64,000 nt of DNA, from assembly GCA_964652205.1 (NCBI GenBank), contig CAZZAO010000004.1, forward strand, positions 1-64,000, written 5' to 3'. Source of the DNA: ZC4RG36 sp964652205 (GTDB lineage Bacteria; Chloroflexota; Anaerolineae; Aggregatilineales; Phototrophicaceae). Made by a program: the position numbers and the translations under genes. Under the pieces are notes generated by a model. That model made no database searches. It was not told where the DNA came from and worked only from the letters and a program-made list of their open reading frames with translations. This document shows, in pieces, positions 37,265 to 45,276 of this stretch (the stretch's first letter is position 1; the number at the start of each line of letters is the position of its first letter).

Positions 37265-38155
37265 TTGCAACCTGTCATCGGTTTGATCCGCGCGATGCGC
37301 CCGCGCCAGTGGACGAAAAATGCGCTGGTGTTCGCGGGCATCGTCTTCGACGGTCAATTATTCCTCGTCTCGTCCTTCCTCGGCGTGCTGGCGGCCTTCA
37401 TCCTGCTCTGTCTGGCGTCGAGCGCGATTTATGTCATCAACGACCTTGTCGATGTCGAGAGTGACCGTCAGCATCCGCGAAAAAAATTCCGCGCGATTGC
37501 GTCCGGCCAGCTCCCGCTGCCGCTGGCGCGGGCTGCCGCCGGAGTGCTGGTCGTCCTGTCGGTGGCGCTGGCGATCCCGCTCAGCCCCTGGCTGGCCGGG
37601 TTGATCGTCATTTACCTGATTCTGCATCTCGCCTACGCTTTTTACCTCAAGCAGATCGTCATCATCGATGTGTTTGCGATTACGGCGGGCTACGTCATTC
37701 GCGTCGCGGCGGGCGTGGCTGTCGTCCACGTCGCCAACTTTTCGCCCTGGCTGTACGCCAGCACCGCCTTGCTGGCGCTGTTTCTGGCGATCAGTAAGCG
37801 GCGGCAGGAGCTGCTGCTGCTAGCCGATAAAGCCGGGTCGATCCGCGCCACCTTCAACCACTACAACCTGCCGCTGCTCGACGACATGCTGCGGATGGTC
37901 ATCAACGGCATCCTGATTACCTACATCCTCTACACTATCGAAGCGCCGACTGCGCGGCTCGCAGGGACGAATCTGGCGCTTCTGACTGTCCCCTTCGTCC
38001 TCTACGGCATCTTCCGCTACATGTACCTGATGCACGTCAAAGGCGAAGGAAGCGCGCCCGACGAAGTGCTGCTGCGCGACCGCCCACTGCTGGCGGCAAT
38101 CCTGCTCTGGGGATTAACGTTCGTCGTGATTCTGTATGTGCCTCATGCCCGTTGA
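37265..38155 (+). CDS. UbiA-type prenyltransferase, decaprenyl-phosphate phosphoribosyltransferase-like
   Basis: About 297 residues from a TTG at 37265, preceded by GGAG six bases upstream; a TATAAT at 37217 lies after the next upstream ATG (37187), which argues against that start. The protein opens MRPRQWTKN within a few residues, and the Asp-rich catalytic motif is NDLVDVESDRQHPRKK. This string is typical of DPPR synthases, which make the arabinose precursor in actinobacterial walls. Seven or so membrane segments follow. It is grouped with polyprenyl-precursor genes. Confidence 0.87.
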   Translation: MQPVIGLIRAMRPRQWTKNALVFAGIVFDGQLFLVSSFLGVLAAFILLCLASSAIYVINDLVDVESDRQHPRKKFRAIASGQLPLPLARAAAGVLVVLSVALAIPLSPWLAGLIVIYLILHLAYAFYLKQIVIIDVFAITAGYVIRVAAGVAVVHVANFSPWLYASTALLALFLAISKRRQELLLLADKAGSIRATFNHYNLPLLDDMLRMVINGILITYILYTIEAPTARLAGTNLALLTVPFVLYGIFRYMYLMHVKGEGSAPDEVLLRDRPLLAAILLWGLTFVVILYVPHAR

Positions 38156-38165
38156 GGTCGCGCCG

Positions 38166-39098
38166 ATGGTCAGCGCCAGCGCCCCCGCGAAAATCATCCT
38201 GTTCGGCGAACACGCCGTCGTTTACGGCCAGCCCGCGATTGCCGTTCCCCTGCCCGACCTGCGCGCCGAAGCGACCGCCGAACCGGGAGAACCGGGCAGC
38301 GGCCTGCGGATCATTGCTGCTGACCTCGATCAAGCCCTGCCGGTCGATATTTCATCGGAGCTGGTTGATAACGCCCTGACGCTGACGGCTCGACTGCTGC
38401 TGCGCCGCTTCGCCCTGCCCGCCCCTGATCTTCGCGTTACTCTGCGCTCGCAAATTCCGATAGCAAGCGGCCTCGGCAGCGGCGCGGCGGTTTCGGCGGC
38501 GCTGGCGCGCGGGCTGGCCGCGCAGCTTGGCCTGCCGCTCGACAACGCCGCCCTGAGCGAGCTGGTGTATGAAGTTGAGCGCGTCCATCACGGCACGCCG
38601 AGCGGCATCGATAATACCGTCGTAGTTTACGAGCAGCCGGTCTATTTCGTTCGTGGTCGCCCGGTCGAGCGCCTCAAAATTGGCGCGCCGTTTCAGGTCG
38701 TCGTCGGCGACACCGGCCATAGCTCGCTGACCCGACTGACAATCGGCGCCGTGCGCGAACTGGTCGAACGCAGCCCGGACATTATCCATCCCATTCTCGA
38801 TCAGATCGGCGCGCTGGTGGACGAAGCCCGCGCCGCCATCGAGTCCGGTCAGGCGGCAGCGCTCGGCCCGCTGATGATCCGCAATCATGCCCTGCTTCAG
38901 ATGCTCACCGTCTCGTCGCCAGAGCTGGATAACCTCGTGCAGGCAGCGCTCGATGCGGGCGCGCTCGGCGCGAAGCTGTCCGGCGGCGGGCGCGGCGGCA
39001 ACATGATTGCGCTGGTCACGCCGGAGACACGAGCGGCAGTCGAGGCCAGTCTGAGCCGTGCGGGCGCGGCGCGCGTCCTCTCGACCACCATTCGCTGA
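38166..39098 (+). CDS. mvk: mevalonate kinase
   Basis: 310 residues from the ATG at 38166, with GAGG eight bases upstream; ATGs at 38136 and 38145 are in frame but overlap the previous gene. GHMP kinase motifs are present: SAPAKIILFGEHAVVYGQPA, the ATP loop PIASGLGSGAAVSAALARGL and the C-terminal KLSGGGRGGNMIAL. It phosphorylates mevalonate at C5. It lies ten bases after the prenyltransferase and before isopentenyl phosphate kinase. Confidence 0.94.
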   Translation: MVSASAPAKIILFGEHAVVYGQPAIAVPLPDLRAEATAEPGEPGSGLRIIAADLDQALPVDISSELVDNALTLTARLLLRRFALPAPDLRVTLRSQIPIASGLGSGAAVSAALARGLAAQLGLPLDNAALSELVYEVERVHHGTPSGIDNTVVVYEQPVYFVRGRPVERLKIGAPFQVVVGDTGHSSLTRLTIGAVRELVERSPDIIHPILDQIGALVDEARAAIESGQAAALGPLMIRNHALLQMLTVSSPELDNLVQAALDAGALGAKLSGGGRGGNMIALVTPETRAAVEASLSRAGAARVLSTTIR

Positions 39099-39115
39099 CG
39101 CGAAGGAGAAATAAA

Positions 39116-39919
39116 ATGCTGACGATGGTCAAACTCGGCGGATCGCTCATCACCGATAAACGAGTCGAGGGCAGCTTCCGCGCGCCGGTCATGACCCGGC
39201 TGGCCGAGGAAATCGCGGCGGCGCAGTCACTCCGCCCCGACCTGCGGCTGATTCTTGGACATGGCAGCGGCTCTTTCGGCCACGTCACCGCGCAGCACTA
39301 TGGCACGGCGCAGGGCGTCTGGACGCCGGAAGGCTGGCGCGGCTTCGCCAGAGTCGCCAATATCGCCGCAGAGTTGAATACGCTGGTGACGCGCACGCTT
39401 GAACGAGCGGGCGTCCCGGTCTGGCGGATTCAGCCGTCAGCGTCGGCCATCAGCAGCAGCGGCGTGATTCAGAACATGGCAATCGAGCCGATTCATCAGG
39501 CATTGCTCCATGATCTCGTGCCGCTGGTCTACGGTGATGTCTCGCTTGACGACGCGCTCGGCGGGACGATCATCTCGACCGAGACGATCTTCGTCCATCT
39601 GGCCGGGCGGCTGGAAATCGACGAGATTCTGCTGGTCGGCGACGTGGACGGCGTCTACGACGTCGAAGGCCGCGTCGTGCCGACGATCACGCCGAGCCAG
39701 TTTGAGCGTGTTAAGGCTGATATCGGCGGCTCGGCAGGCACGGACGTGACCGGCGGGATGTACAGCAAAGTCAGCGATATGCTGCGGCTGGTACAGAAGC
39801 ACCCGAATCTCCGCATCCGCATCTTCGGCGGCACGCGCGAGGGCGAGCTTCAGTCGGCGCTGCTCGGCAGCGCCGACTCCGGCACGCTGCTCAAGGCAGA
39901 CGCGCCGCCTTCAACCTGA
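39116..39919 (+). CDS. isopentenyl phosphate kinase
   Basis: 267 residues, amino-acid-kinase fold. The N-terminal MVKLGGSLITDKRVEGSFRA and the LILGHGSGSFGHVTAQHYG stretch, with the His that binds the substrate phosphate, identify IPK. VYGDVSLDDALGGTIISTE and VGDVDGVYDV complete the nucleotide site. IPK converts isopentenyl phosphate to IPP, closing the alternative mevalonate route. AAGGAG lies seven bases before the ATG, and the gene is 17 bases after mvk. Confidence 0.94.
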   Translation: MLTMVKLGGSLITDKRVEGSFRAPVMTRLAEEIAAAQSLRPDLRLILGHGSGSFGHVTAQHYGTAQGVWTPEGWRGFARVANIAAELNTLVTRTLERAGVPVWRIQPSASAISSSGVIQNMAIEPIHQALLHDLVPLVYGDVSLDDALGGTIISTETIFVHLAGRLEIDEILLVGDVDGVYDVEGRVVPTITPSQFERVKADIGGSAGTDVTGGMYSKVSDMLRLVQKHPNLRIRIFGGTREGELQSALLGSADSGTLLKADAPPST

Positions 39920-39995
39920 CTGCTGCGAGGGATGGCTAAGGTTATTCTGCGGACGCATGATCTTTCGTCGGGGCGCGATCTTTCGCGTCCGTCGT

Positions 39996-40036
39996 CCCTC
40001 ACCCCGGCCCCTCTCCCGGCGGGCGAGGGGTGAAAG
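39996..40036. repeat. full copy of the CCCTCACCCC...GGCGAGGGGTGAAAG element
   Basis: CCCTCACCCCGGCCCCTCTC is followed by CCGGCGGGCGAGGGGTGAAAG. Arms CCCCTC(T)CCCG and CGGGCGAGGGG pair imperfectly. It lies downstream of the isopentenyl phosphate kinase gene and of the convergent ABC permease. Confidence 0.55.
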
Positions 40037-40082
40037 AAAGTAACCGGTCATCGCTTCCGTCGGCGCGTGATCCCTTGCGTCT

Positions 40083-40847
40083 CTACGGAAGCGATGGCCC
40101 GTCACGGTCAGTCGTCGCGCGATTGACGATCCAGACCAGCAGAGTGATCGCCAGCCCCGGCGCGGCGCTGATCCACGGCGCGGTACGGAATGCGACGCGC
40201 CCCTCGGCCAGCATTGCGCCCCAGTCCGGCGCGCCGAGGTCGCCGCCGAGGCCGAGGAAGCTCAGAGCGGCGCTGTTGAGTACGCTGTAAGCAAAAATCA
40301 CGCCCGCGTAAGCCAGCAGCGTCGGCGCGATGTTCGGCGCGATGTGGCGGGCAAAAATACGCCAGTCCGACGCGCCGAGCGCCCGCGCTGACTCGATGAA
40401 CGGCAGGTCGCGGACCGCGCGAACTGCTCCGCGTGTGACGCGCGCAAAGGGCGCGATCAGGGCGATACCGGTCGCCAGCGCCAGCGACAATGCCCCCGTG
40501 CCGAGCAGCGTCATCACCACCAGCGCCAGCAGCAGCGTCGGGAAGGCCAGCAGCGCGTTCGTCAGCAGGTCGAAGCCGCCCCACCCGACCATGCCGAGCA
40601 GCGTCCCGATGCCGACGGCAATCGCCGTCGCCAGCGCAGCGATCAGTATCGTCCGCTGACCGCCATAAAGCAGCCGACTCCAGACATCCCGTCCGAGCCG
40701 ATCCGTGCCGAGGACGTGGACGCTGTCCGGCGGAGCCAGCGCGCCTGCCGGGTCGGTCGCCATCGGGTCAGCGGGCGCGAACAGCGGCGCGATCAGGATC
40801 AGCAGCAGCAGGCCCGACGCTGCGACCAGCGGCCAGCGCGCGTTCAC
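40083..40847 (-). CDS. oligopeptide/nickel-type ABC transporter permease, DppC-like
   Basis: 254 residues with about six membrane segments. The ABC permease coupling loop is ARALGASDWRIFARHIAPNI, the EAA-type motif. The N-terminal extension (PADPMATDPAGALAPPDSVH, then GTDRLGRDVWSRLLYGG) is typical of the DppC/OppC branch. Its ATG overlaps the stop of the upstream permease by four bases. No ATP-binding subunit is adjacent. Confidence 0.9.
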   Translation of the reverse strand: MNARWPLVAASGLLLLILIAPLFAPADPMATDPAGALAPPDSVHVLGTDRLGRDVWSRLLYGGQRTILIAALATAIAVGIGTLLGMVGWGGFDLLTNALLAFPTLLLALVVMTLLGTGALSLALATGIALIAPFARVTRGAVRAVRDLPFIESARALGASDWRIFARHIAPNIAPTLLAYAGVIFAYSVLNSAALSFLGLGGDLGAPDWGAMLAEGRVAFRTAPWISAAPGLAITLLVWIVNRATTDRDGPSLP

Positions 40848-41746
40848 GATGACACGCGCGGATCGGCCAGCCGATAGAGGCCATCAGCAGCGGCGTTGAA
40901 CAGCGTGTAGGCGACCGCCGACAGGACAACGATTCCCTGCACCACCGGGTAATCCTGCCGCAGGGTCGATTGCAGCAGCAGCCGACCGAGGCCGGGGCGC
41001 AGGAACAGCGTCTCAGTGATGACTGCCCCGCTGATGAGAAACCCGGCTTGCAGCGCCGTCACAGTGATGACCGGCAGCAGCGCGGCGCGCAGGACATGGC
41101 GGCTGAGGATGACGCGCTCTGACAGGCCCTTCGCGCGAGCCGTGCGAACAAAGTCGGCGGCGAACAGCGCGCCGACTCCGGCCTCGGTCACGCGGGCAAT
41201 CGCGCCTGAAGCCGCGAAGCCCAGCACCGCCACCGGCAGGATCAATTGATCGAGCGCGCTCTGGCCGGACGGCAGCCGAAGCAGGACGGTCACGACATAG
41301 ATCGCCAGCGTGCCTGTCCAGTAGATCGGCGTACTGAGCGACAGGCCGGTGATGAGCCGCGCCGCCGTGCTGACGCCAAAGCCGATGTCGAGCGCGCCAA
41401 GCGTGCCGAACAACAGGCCAAGCATCAGCGCCAGCGCCAGCGACGGCAGCGTCAGCGCCAGCGTTGCCGGAAGCTGCTGGCCGATCATCTCGCTGACCGG
41501 CTCACCGCCGAGCAGCGAAAGGCCGAGGTCGCCGCGCAGCAGACCGGCCAGATAGCGGCTGTATTGCAGCGGCAGCGACCCGGTCAGTCCGTACAGCTCG
41601 CGCTGCTGCTGAAGGTCAGCAGCAGGCGCGCCGCTGTCGATGAGCTGCGATTCAATCGCGTCGCCGGGCAGCACGCGCAGCGCGAAAAAGGCCAGCGTCG
41701 CCGCCAGCCAGATCACGCCGAGCGTCGAGAGCAGTCGTCGAATCAT
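40844..41746 (-). CDS. oligopeptide/nickel-type ABC transporter permease, DppB-like
   Basis: 300 residues. It has the characteristic DppB start (RLLSTLGVIWLAATLAFFAL), a periplasmic loop (LPLQYSRYLAGLLRGDLGLS) and the coupling loop ARAKGLSERVILSRHVLRAA. It starts at the last base of the substrate-binding gene and ends overlapping the DppC-like gene, so the three are translationally linked. Confidence 0.9.
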   Translation of the reverse strand: MIRRLLSTLGVIWLAATLAFFALRVLPGDAIESQLIDSGAPAADLQQQRELYGLTGSLPLQYSRYLAGLLRGDLGLSLLGGEPVSEMIGQQLPATLALTLPSLALALMLGLLFGTLGALDIGFGVSTAARLITGLSLSTPIYWTGTLAIYVVTVLLRLPSGQSALDQLILPVAVLGFAASGAIARVTEAGVGALFAADFVRTARAKGLSERVILSRHVLRAALLPVITVTALQAGFLISGAVITETLFLRPGLGRLLLQSTLRQDYPVVQGIVVLSAVAYTLFNAAADGLYRLADPRVSS

Positions 41747-43353
41747 CAGCCATTGTTGAGCGTGGCATTATTCAGGAGCGGGAACCAGCCGAACGGGTCG
41801 TAGCTCAGGCCGCCAATGCTGGCGCTGGCTCCGTTGAGGTTGACCTGATCGCGGATCGGCAGTACCAGCGCCTGATTCATGATGATCGCCTGCGCCTGCG
41901 CGTACAGGTCGCCGCGCGCGACCGGGTCGGTGGCCTCAACCGCCTTGTTGAGCAGGTCGTCAAGCTGCGGGTCGCTGTATTTGCTGTAGTTATTCGCCGC
42001 GCCAGTGGCGTAATACTGGCTGAGGAATGACGGATCAACGCCGTAAGAATTGAAGGCCACCAGATTGTAATCGCCCGCCTTAACGGCGTCATTGAGCGCG
42101 CCGACCGTCGGCACGGCGACCAGATTGACCTTAATGCCGAGCGTCTTCCACTGATCCTGAAGCAACTGCGCGACCTGGGGCAGCAGGCCCCACGGCGGCA
42201 CGATCACCTTGATCGCCAGATCGACACCGCTGAAGTCGAGGATGCCGTCACCGTTGGTATCCTGATAGCCCGCCTGCTGGAGCAGCGTTTGCGCCTGCGC
42301 GGTATCGTGAGCGTAGCTTCCGACGACGGCCTTGCTGTAGTAAAGTGTGTTGGCGGTCAGCGGCCCCCAGGCAATCGGCGAGAAGCGCTGAAAGACGGTA
42401 TCGACAATCGCATTGCGGTTCGCGCCGTACAGGAGTGCCTGACGGATTTGCAGGTTATCGGTCGGGTACTGCTGCGTATTGAGCAGGAATTGCAGCGGCT
42501 GACCGGCGATTGGAACCGGCAGAAGCTGCACCGTGTTGTTGCCGGTCAGCGCGCGGGCATCGAGCGGCGGCAGTTCGCCCATGACCTGGGCTTCGCCGTT
42601 TTCGAGCGCCAGCGAGCGCGTCGCTTCGTCCTCGTAGAAGCGAAATTCGACCTCATCAATCGAGTTCGGCACGGCGGGCTTATAGAAAGCTGGCCCCCAG
42701 ACATAGTCGGGGTTACGACGAATCACGAGTCGATTCCCCGGCACGTACTCGACGAACGTAAACGGCCCGGTTCCGACCTGATGGAACTGGTAGCGGTTAT
42801 TCGAGTATTGTTTGAAGGCCGTCGGACTCGCCATTCCGAGGTAAACCTGACTGAGCGAATCGAGCAGCGGGCTGTACGGCTCGGACAGCGTCAGGCTGAT
42901 AGTGCTGTCGTCGATGATCTGATAGCTCTGATACGGGCCAAGCATGAATCGGGCCTTTTGCGAGGCGGTCGCCGGGTCAGTGATGCGGTCGAGGTTGGCG
43001 CCGACGGCTGCCGCGTTGAACGGCGTTCCGTCGTGGAATCGGACATCCTGCCTGAGTTTGAAGGTATAAGTACGGCCATCATCAGAAATCGCCCACGACT
43101 CGGCCAGACCGGGGACAAACTCGCCGGTTGTCGGGTCGCGGTAAACCAGCGTATCGTAGACCGAACGCAGGGGAATCCCAAGCTCGGACGAGGCATTGAT
43201 CTGCGGGTCGAAGCCGCTCGGCAGCAGGGTCAGCCCGTAGACGATCCGGTTATGAGCCGCTTCCTGTTTCGCCTGGCCGACCGATGAGCAGGCCACAAGG
43301 ATCATCGCCATGACGGCCAATGTCAGCACGCGCCGATTACGACGACCGATCAT
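41746..43353 (-). CDS. ABC transporter substrate-binding lipoprotein, family 5
   Basis: 535 residues. A lipobox (MAMILVACSS, Cys22) marks it as a lipoprotein. The SBP_bac_5 fold shows GLTLLPSGFDPQINASSELG, VPGLAESWAISDDGRTYTF, LRQDVRFHDGTPFNAAAVGA and FTFVEYVPGNRLVIRRNPDY. It is first in the operon with the two permeases. Ligands in this family include peptides, nickel and oligosaccharides; motifs here do not separate them. Confidence 0.93.
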   Translation of the reverse strand: MIGRRNRRVLTLAVMAMILVACSSVGQAKQEAAHNRIVYGLTLLPSGFDPQINASSELGIPLRSVYDTLVYRDPTTGEFVPGLAESWAISDDGRTYTFKLRQDVRFHDGTPFNAAAVGANLDRITDPATASQKARFMLGPYQSYQIIDDSTISLTLSEPYSPLLDSLSQVYLGMASPTAFKQYSNNRYQFHQVGTGPFTFVEYVPGNRLVIRRNPDYVWGPAFYKPAVPNSIDEVEFRFYEDEATRSLALENGEAQVMGELPPLDARALTGNNTVQLLPVPIAGQPLQFLLNTQQYPTDNLQIRQALLYGANRNAIVDTVFQRFSPIAWGPLTANTLYYSKAVVGSYAHDTAQAQTLLQQAGYQDTNGDGILDFSGVDLAIKVIVPPWGLLPQVAQLLQDQWKTLGIKVNLVAVPTVGALNDAVKAGDYNLVAFNSYGVDPSFLSQYYATGAANNYSKYSDPQLDDLLNKAVEATDPVARGDLYAQAQAIIMNQALVLPIRDQVNLNGASASIGGLSYDPFGWFPLLNNATLNNG

Positions 43354-43407
43354 CTTTCACCTTTTCGGGCTGGATAGTGTGCGATAGGATTGAAACAGAG
43401 AGAAAGT

Positions 43408-43436
43408 GCTGAGGACTAAGGACTGAGGACTGAGTA
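43408..43436 (+). repeat. GGACTGAG dispersed repeat, tandem heptamer copy
   Basis: TGAGGAC TAAGGAC TGAGGAC TGAG reads as a period-7 tandem. It lies in the 195-base gap between the ABC operon and the next gene. Confidence 0.6.
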
Positions 43437-43548
43437 AGAACAGCCAGGGCCTTCAGCGACTCTGGAATTTACCTGCGCTCAACACTCATTGCTCGGAACC
43501 TTTCTCGACGGAGTATAGCGAAGTTAACACGAGAAGGACAGAGGCCGC

Positions 43549-44454
43549 GTGGCAAGTTATAATCCGCGCTTTTTGACACCGCCGGAAGAGGAAGCCGTCT
43601 TCCCCTATCGTCGGGTGTGGCGCAGCTTCGCTATCGAGATCATCGGCCTGCTGGCGCTGACAGCCGGGCTGTTTGCCCTGTTCGCCGCCACTCAGGCGCG
43701 TGTGCCAGATCGCTTCGCGCTCGCGGTCAACGTGGCAATCGCTGTCGTGCCACTGGCGCTGTGGGCCGTTTTTTCACTCTGGGCCGAGCGCGCCGTACCA
43801 GAGCCGCGCCGCCGCCTGCTGGCCGTAATGGTCGTCAGCGCGCTGGCGGCCAATGCCGTCGGCCTGCCGCTGGTCAACAACGTCATGCAGGTTGAGCGCT
43901 GGCTGCCGATGGCAAGCGCGCTCACCCGCATCGTCGGCTACACCTTCACCGTCGGCATCGTTCAGGAAGCGATTAAGTACACCGTCGTGCGCTATATCGT
44001 CTGGCCGGATGGCTTCCGTACCCGCGCCGACGGTGTCGCTTACATGGTAGCGGCGGCAGTCGGCTACGCCACGGTCATCAACCTGAGCTTCGTCCTGACG
44101 ACTCCCGGCGCGACGCCCGACGTGACGGCGCTGCGCGTTTTCGACAATCTCGCCATTCAGTACGCGGCCAGCGCCCTGATCGGCTACGGGCTGGCGGAAG
44201 TGACCTTCAGCCGCCCATCGCCGCTGCTGCTGACACTGACGCTGGCGCTGGCTGCGACCGTCAACGGCATCGCCATCCCGCTGCGCGCCGGTCTGGTCAA
44301 CGCCAGCCTGACCTTCCGTACCAGCGTCAGCCAGCCGCTGCGCGGCCTCGGTTTCTCGGCGGCAGTGGTGATTGGTCTGGCCGTAGTCATCGCCTTCCTG
44401 ATTCAGAACGCCGACCGCGCCGACCGGCAGGCAGCGGCAGGGAAAGACCAGTAA
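43549..44454 (+). CDS. multi-pass membrane protein, possibly PrsW-like
   Basis: 301 residues from a GTG, with eight or so membrane helices. FTVGIVQEAIKYTVVRYIV and FRTRADGVAYMVAAAVGYAT sit where PrsW-type intramembrane proteases have their EExxK and DG-x-x-Y motifs, but the second Glu pair is reduced to QE and no histidine ligand is clear. I therefore treat it as a distant relative at best. It is followed by a repeat-containing gap and then a small secreted protein gene. Confidence 0.5.
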   Translation: MASYNPRFLTPPEEEAVFPYRRVWRSFAIEIIGLLALTAGLFALFAATQARVPDRFALAVNVAIAVVPLALWAVFSLWAERAVPEPRRRLLAVMVVSALAANAVGLPLVNNVMQVERWLPMASALTRIVGYTFTVGIVQEAIKYTVVRYIVWPDGFRTRADGVAYMVAAAVGYATVINLSFVLTTPGATPDVTALRVFDNLAIQYAASALIGYGLAEVTFSRPSPLLLTLTLALAATVNGIAIPLRAGLVNASLTFRTSVSQPLRGLGFSAAVVIGLAVVIAFLIQNADRADRQAAAGKDQ

Positions 44455-44668
44455 TAAGTGATGAGTCAAGAGTGATGAGTCGAATACAAGATCCGCTGCC
44501 TGAGTCCGTTGCCGCGCCCTCAGCTTATGCGCTTATATCGCCGCAGGCTCAAAGCTTGCGGCTACCAAACCCTGAAGGGGACTCAAACGCAGGGGAAATA
44601 ATGCTGCCGCTGAAGCATGATCTCTTACGCACCACGCATCACTCACCACTCTTTACCTCTCACCTGTC
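44455..44668. repeat. intergenic gap with dispersed-repeat element B and TGATGAGT runs
   Basis: TGATGAGTCAAGAGTGATGAGT begins at 44460, and a related inverted run (CATCACTCACCACTC) occurs near 44636. Between them CCTGAAGGGGACTCAAACGC (44571-44590) matches the cores of the elements at 35903 and 63656 (inverted). No gene is supported. Confidence 0.45.
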
Positions 44669-45274
44669 ATGACGACGATTATCGAAACCAATATCCGCGA
44701 GGCGGAACTGTCCCAGCGCCAGCGCTGGAGCCATTACTTCGCGCTGGCCTTCGGCGTACTCGGCATCATCATCGGCATCAACCTGCGCGACACGACCCTT
44801 AAGGCGACCACCTTCTATCAGGACACCCGCGCCGGAATCCGCGCCTTTTATCCGCAGAACTGGCTGATCGACACCAGTAGCGCCAGCAACATCTTCAGCG
44901 TGTCAGATATCAGCGTGCCGGGCTACAAGACGACCATCCGTGTCTCTGCTGTGCCGATCAGCGCGGAGACGACCGCTCGCAACGTCCTCGAAGAACTGAC
45001 ACTCAATCGTTCGCAAACGCTGGCTCAGTACAGCGTCTTTACGATTGGCAGCTATCCCCTGCCTGACAACCCGGACGCCATCTCGATGCAGTACGCCTTC
45101 GCATCCGGCGAATCCGACCCGTTCCTGTCCGGCCTGCCAAGCGTCGTGCGCGGGCTGGACGTGCTGGCGATCAAGCGCGGTCAGGCGGTTATCATCACCT
45201 TCCTCTGTGATGCCCGCACCTACGATGACAACCTGCCGATCTTCCAGCAATTTCTGAATGAACTGGAATTTTAG
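44669..45274 (+). CDS. small membrane-anchored protein of unknown function
   Basis: 201 residues. An N-terminal cytoplasmic segment precedes one membrane helix (HYFALAFGVLGIIIGI), and the rest lies outside. The external part (RAGIRAFYPQNWLIDTSSAS, IRVSAVPISAETTARNVLEE) resembles PsbP/LpqN-type lipid-associated folds in feel only. It ends two bases before the HtrA-like gene, so the two share an operon and perhaps a process. Confidence 0.6.
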   Translation: MTTIIETNIREAELSQRQRWSHYFALAFGVLGIIIGINLRDTTLKATTFYQDTRAGIRAFYPQNWLIDTSSASNIFSVSDISVPGYKTTIRVSAVPISAETTARNVLEELTLNRSQTLAQYSVFTIGSYPLPDNPDAISMQYAFASGESDPFLSGLPSVVRGLDVLAIKRGQAVIITFLCDARTYDDNLPIFQQFLNELEF

Positions 45275-45276
45275 CC

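Noticed and set aside
39996..40036. CRISPR repeat
   Set aside because: The related elements are far apart, imperfect and without regular spacers.
43408..43436. Insertion-sequence end
   Set aside because: No transposase or target duplication is visible near any copy of this repeat.
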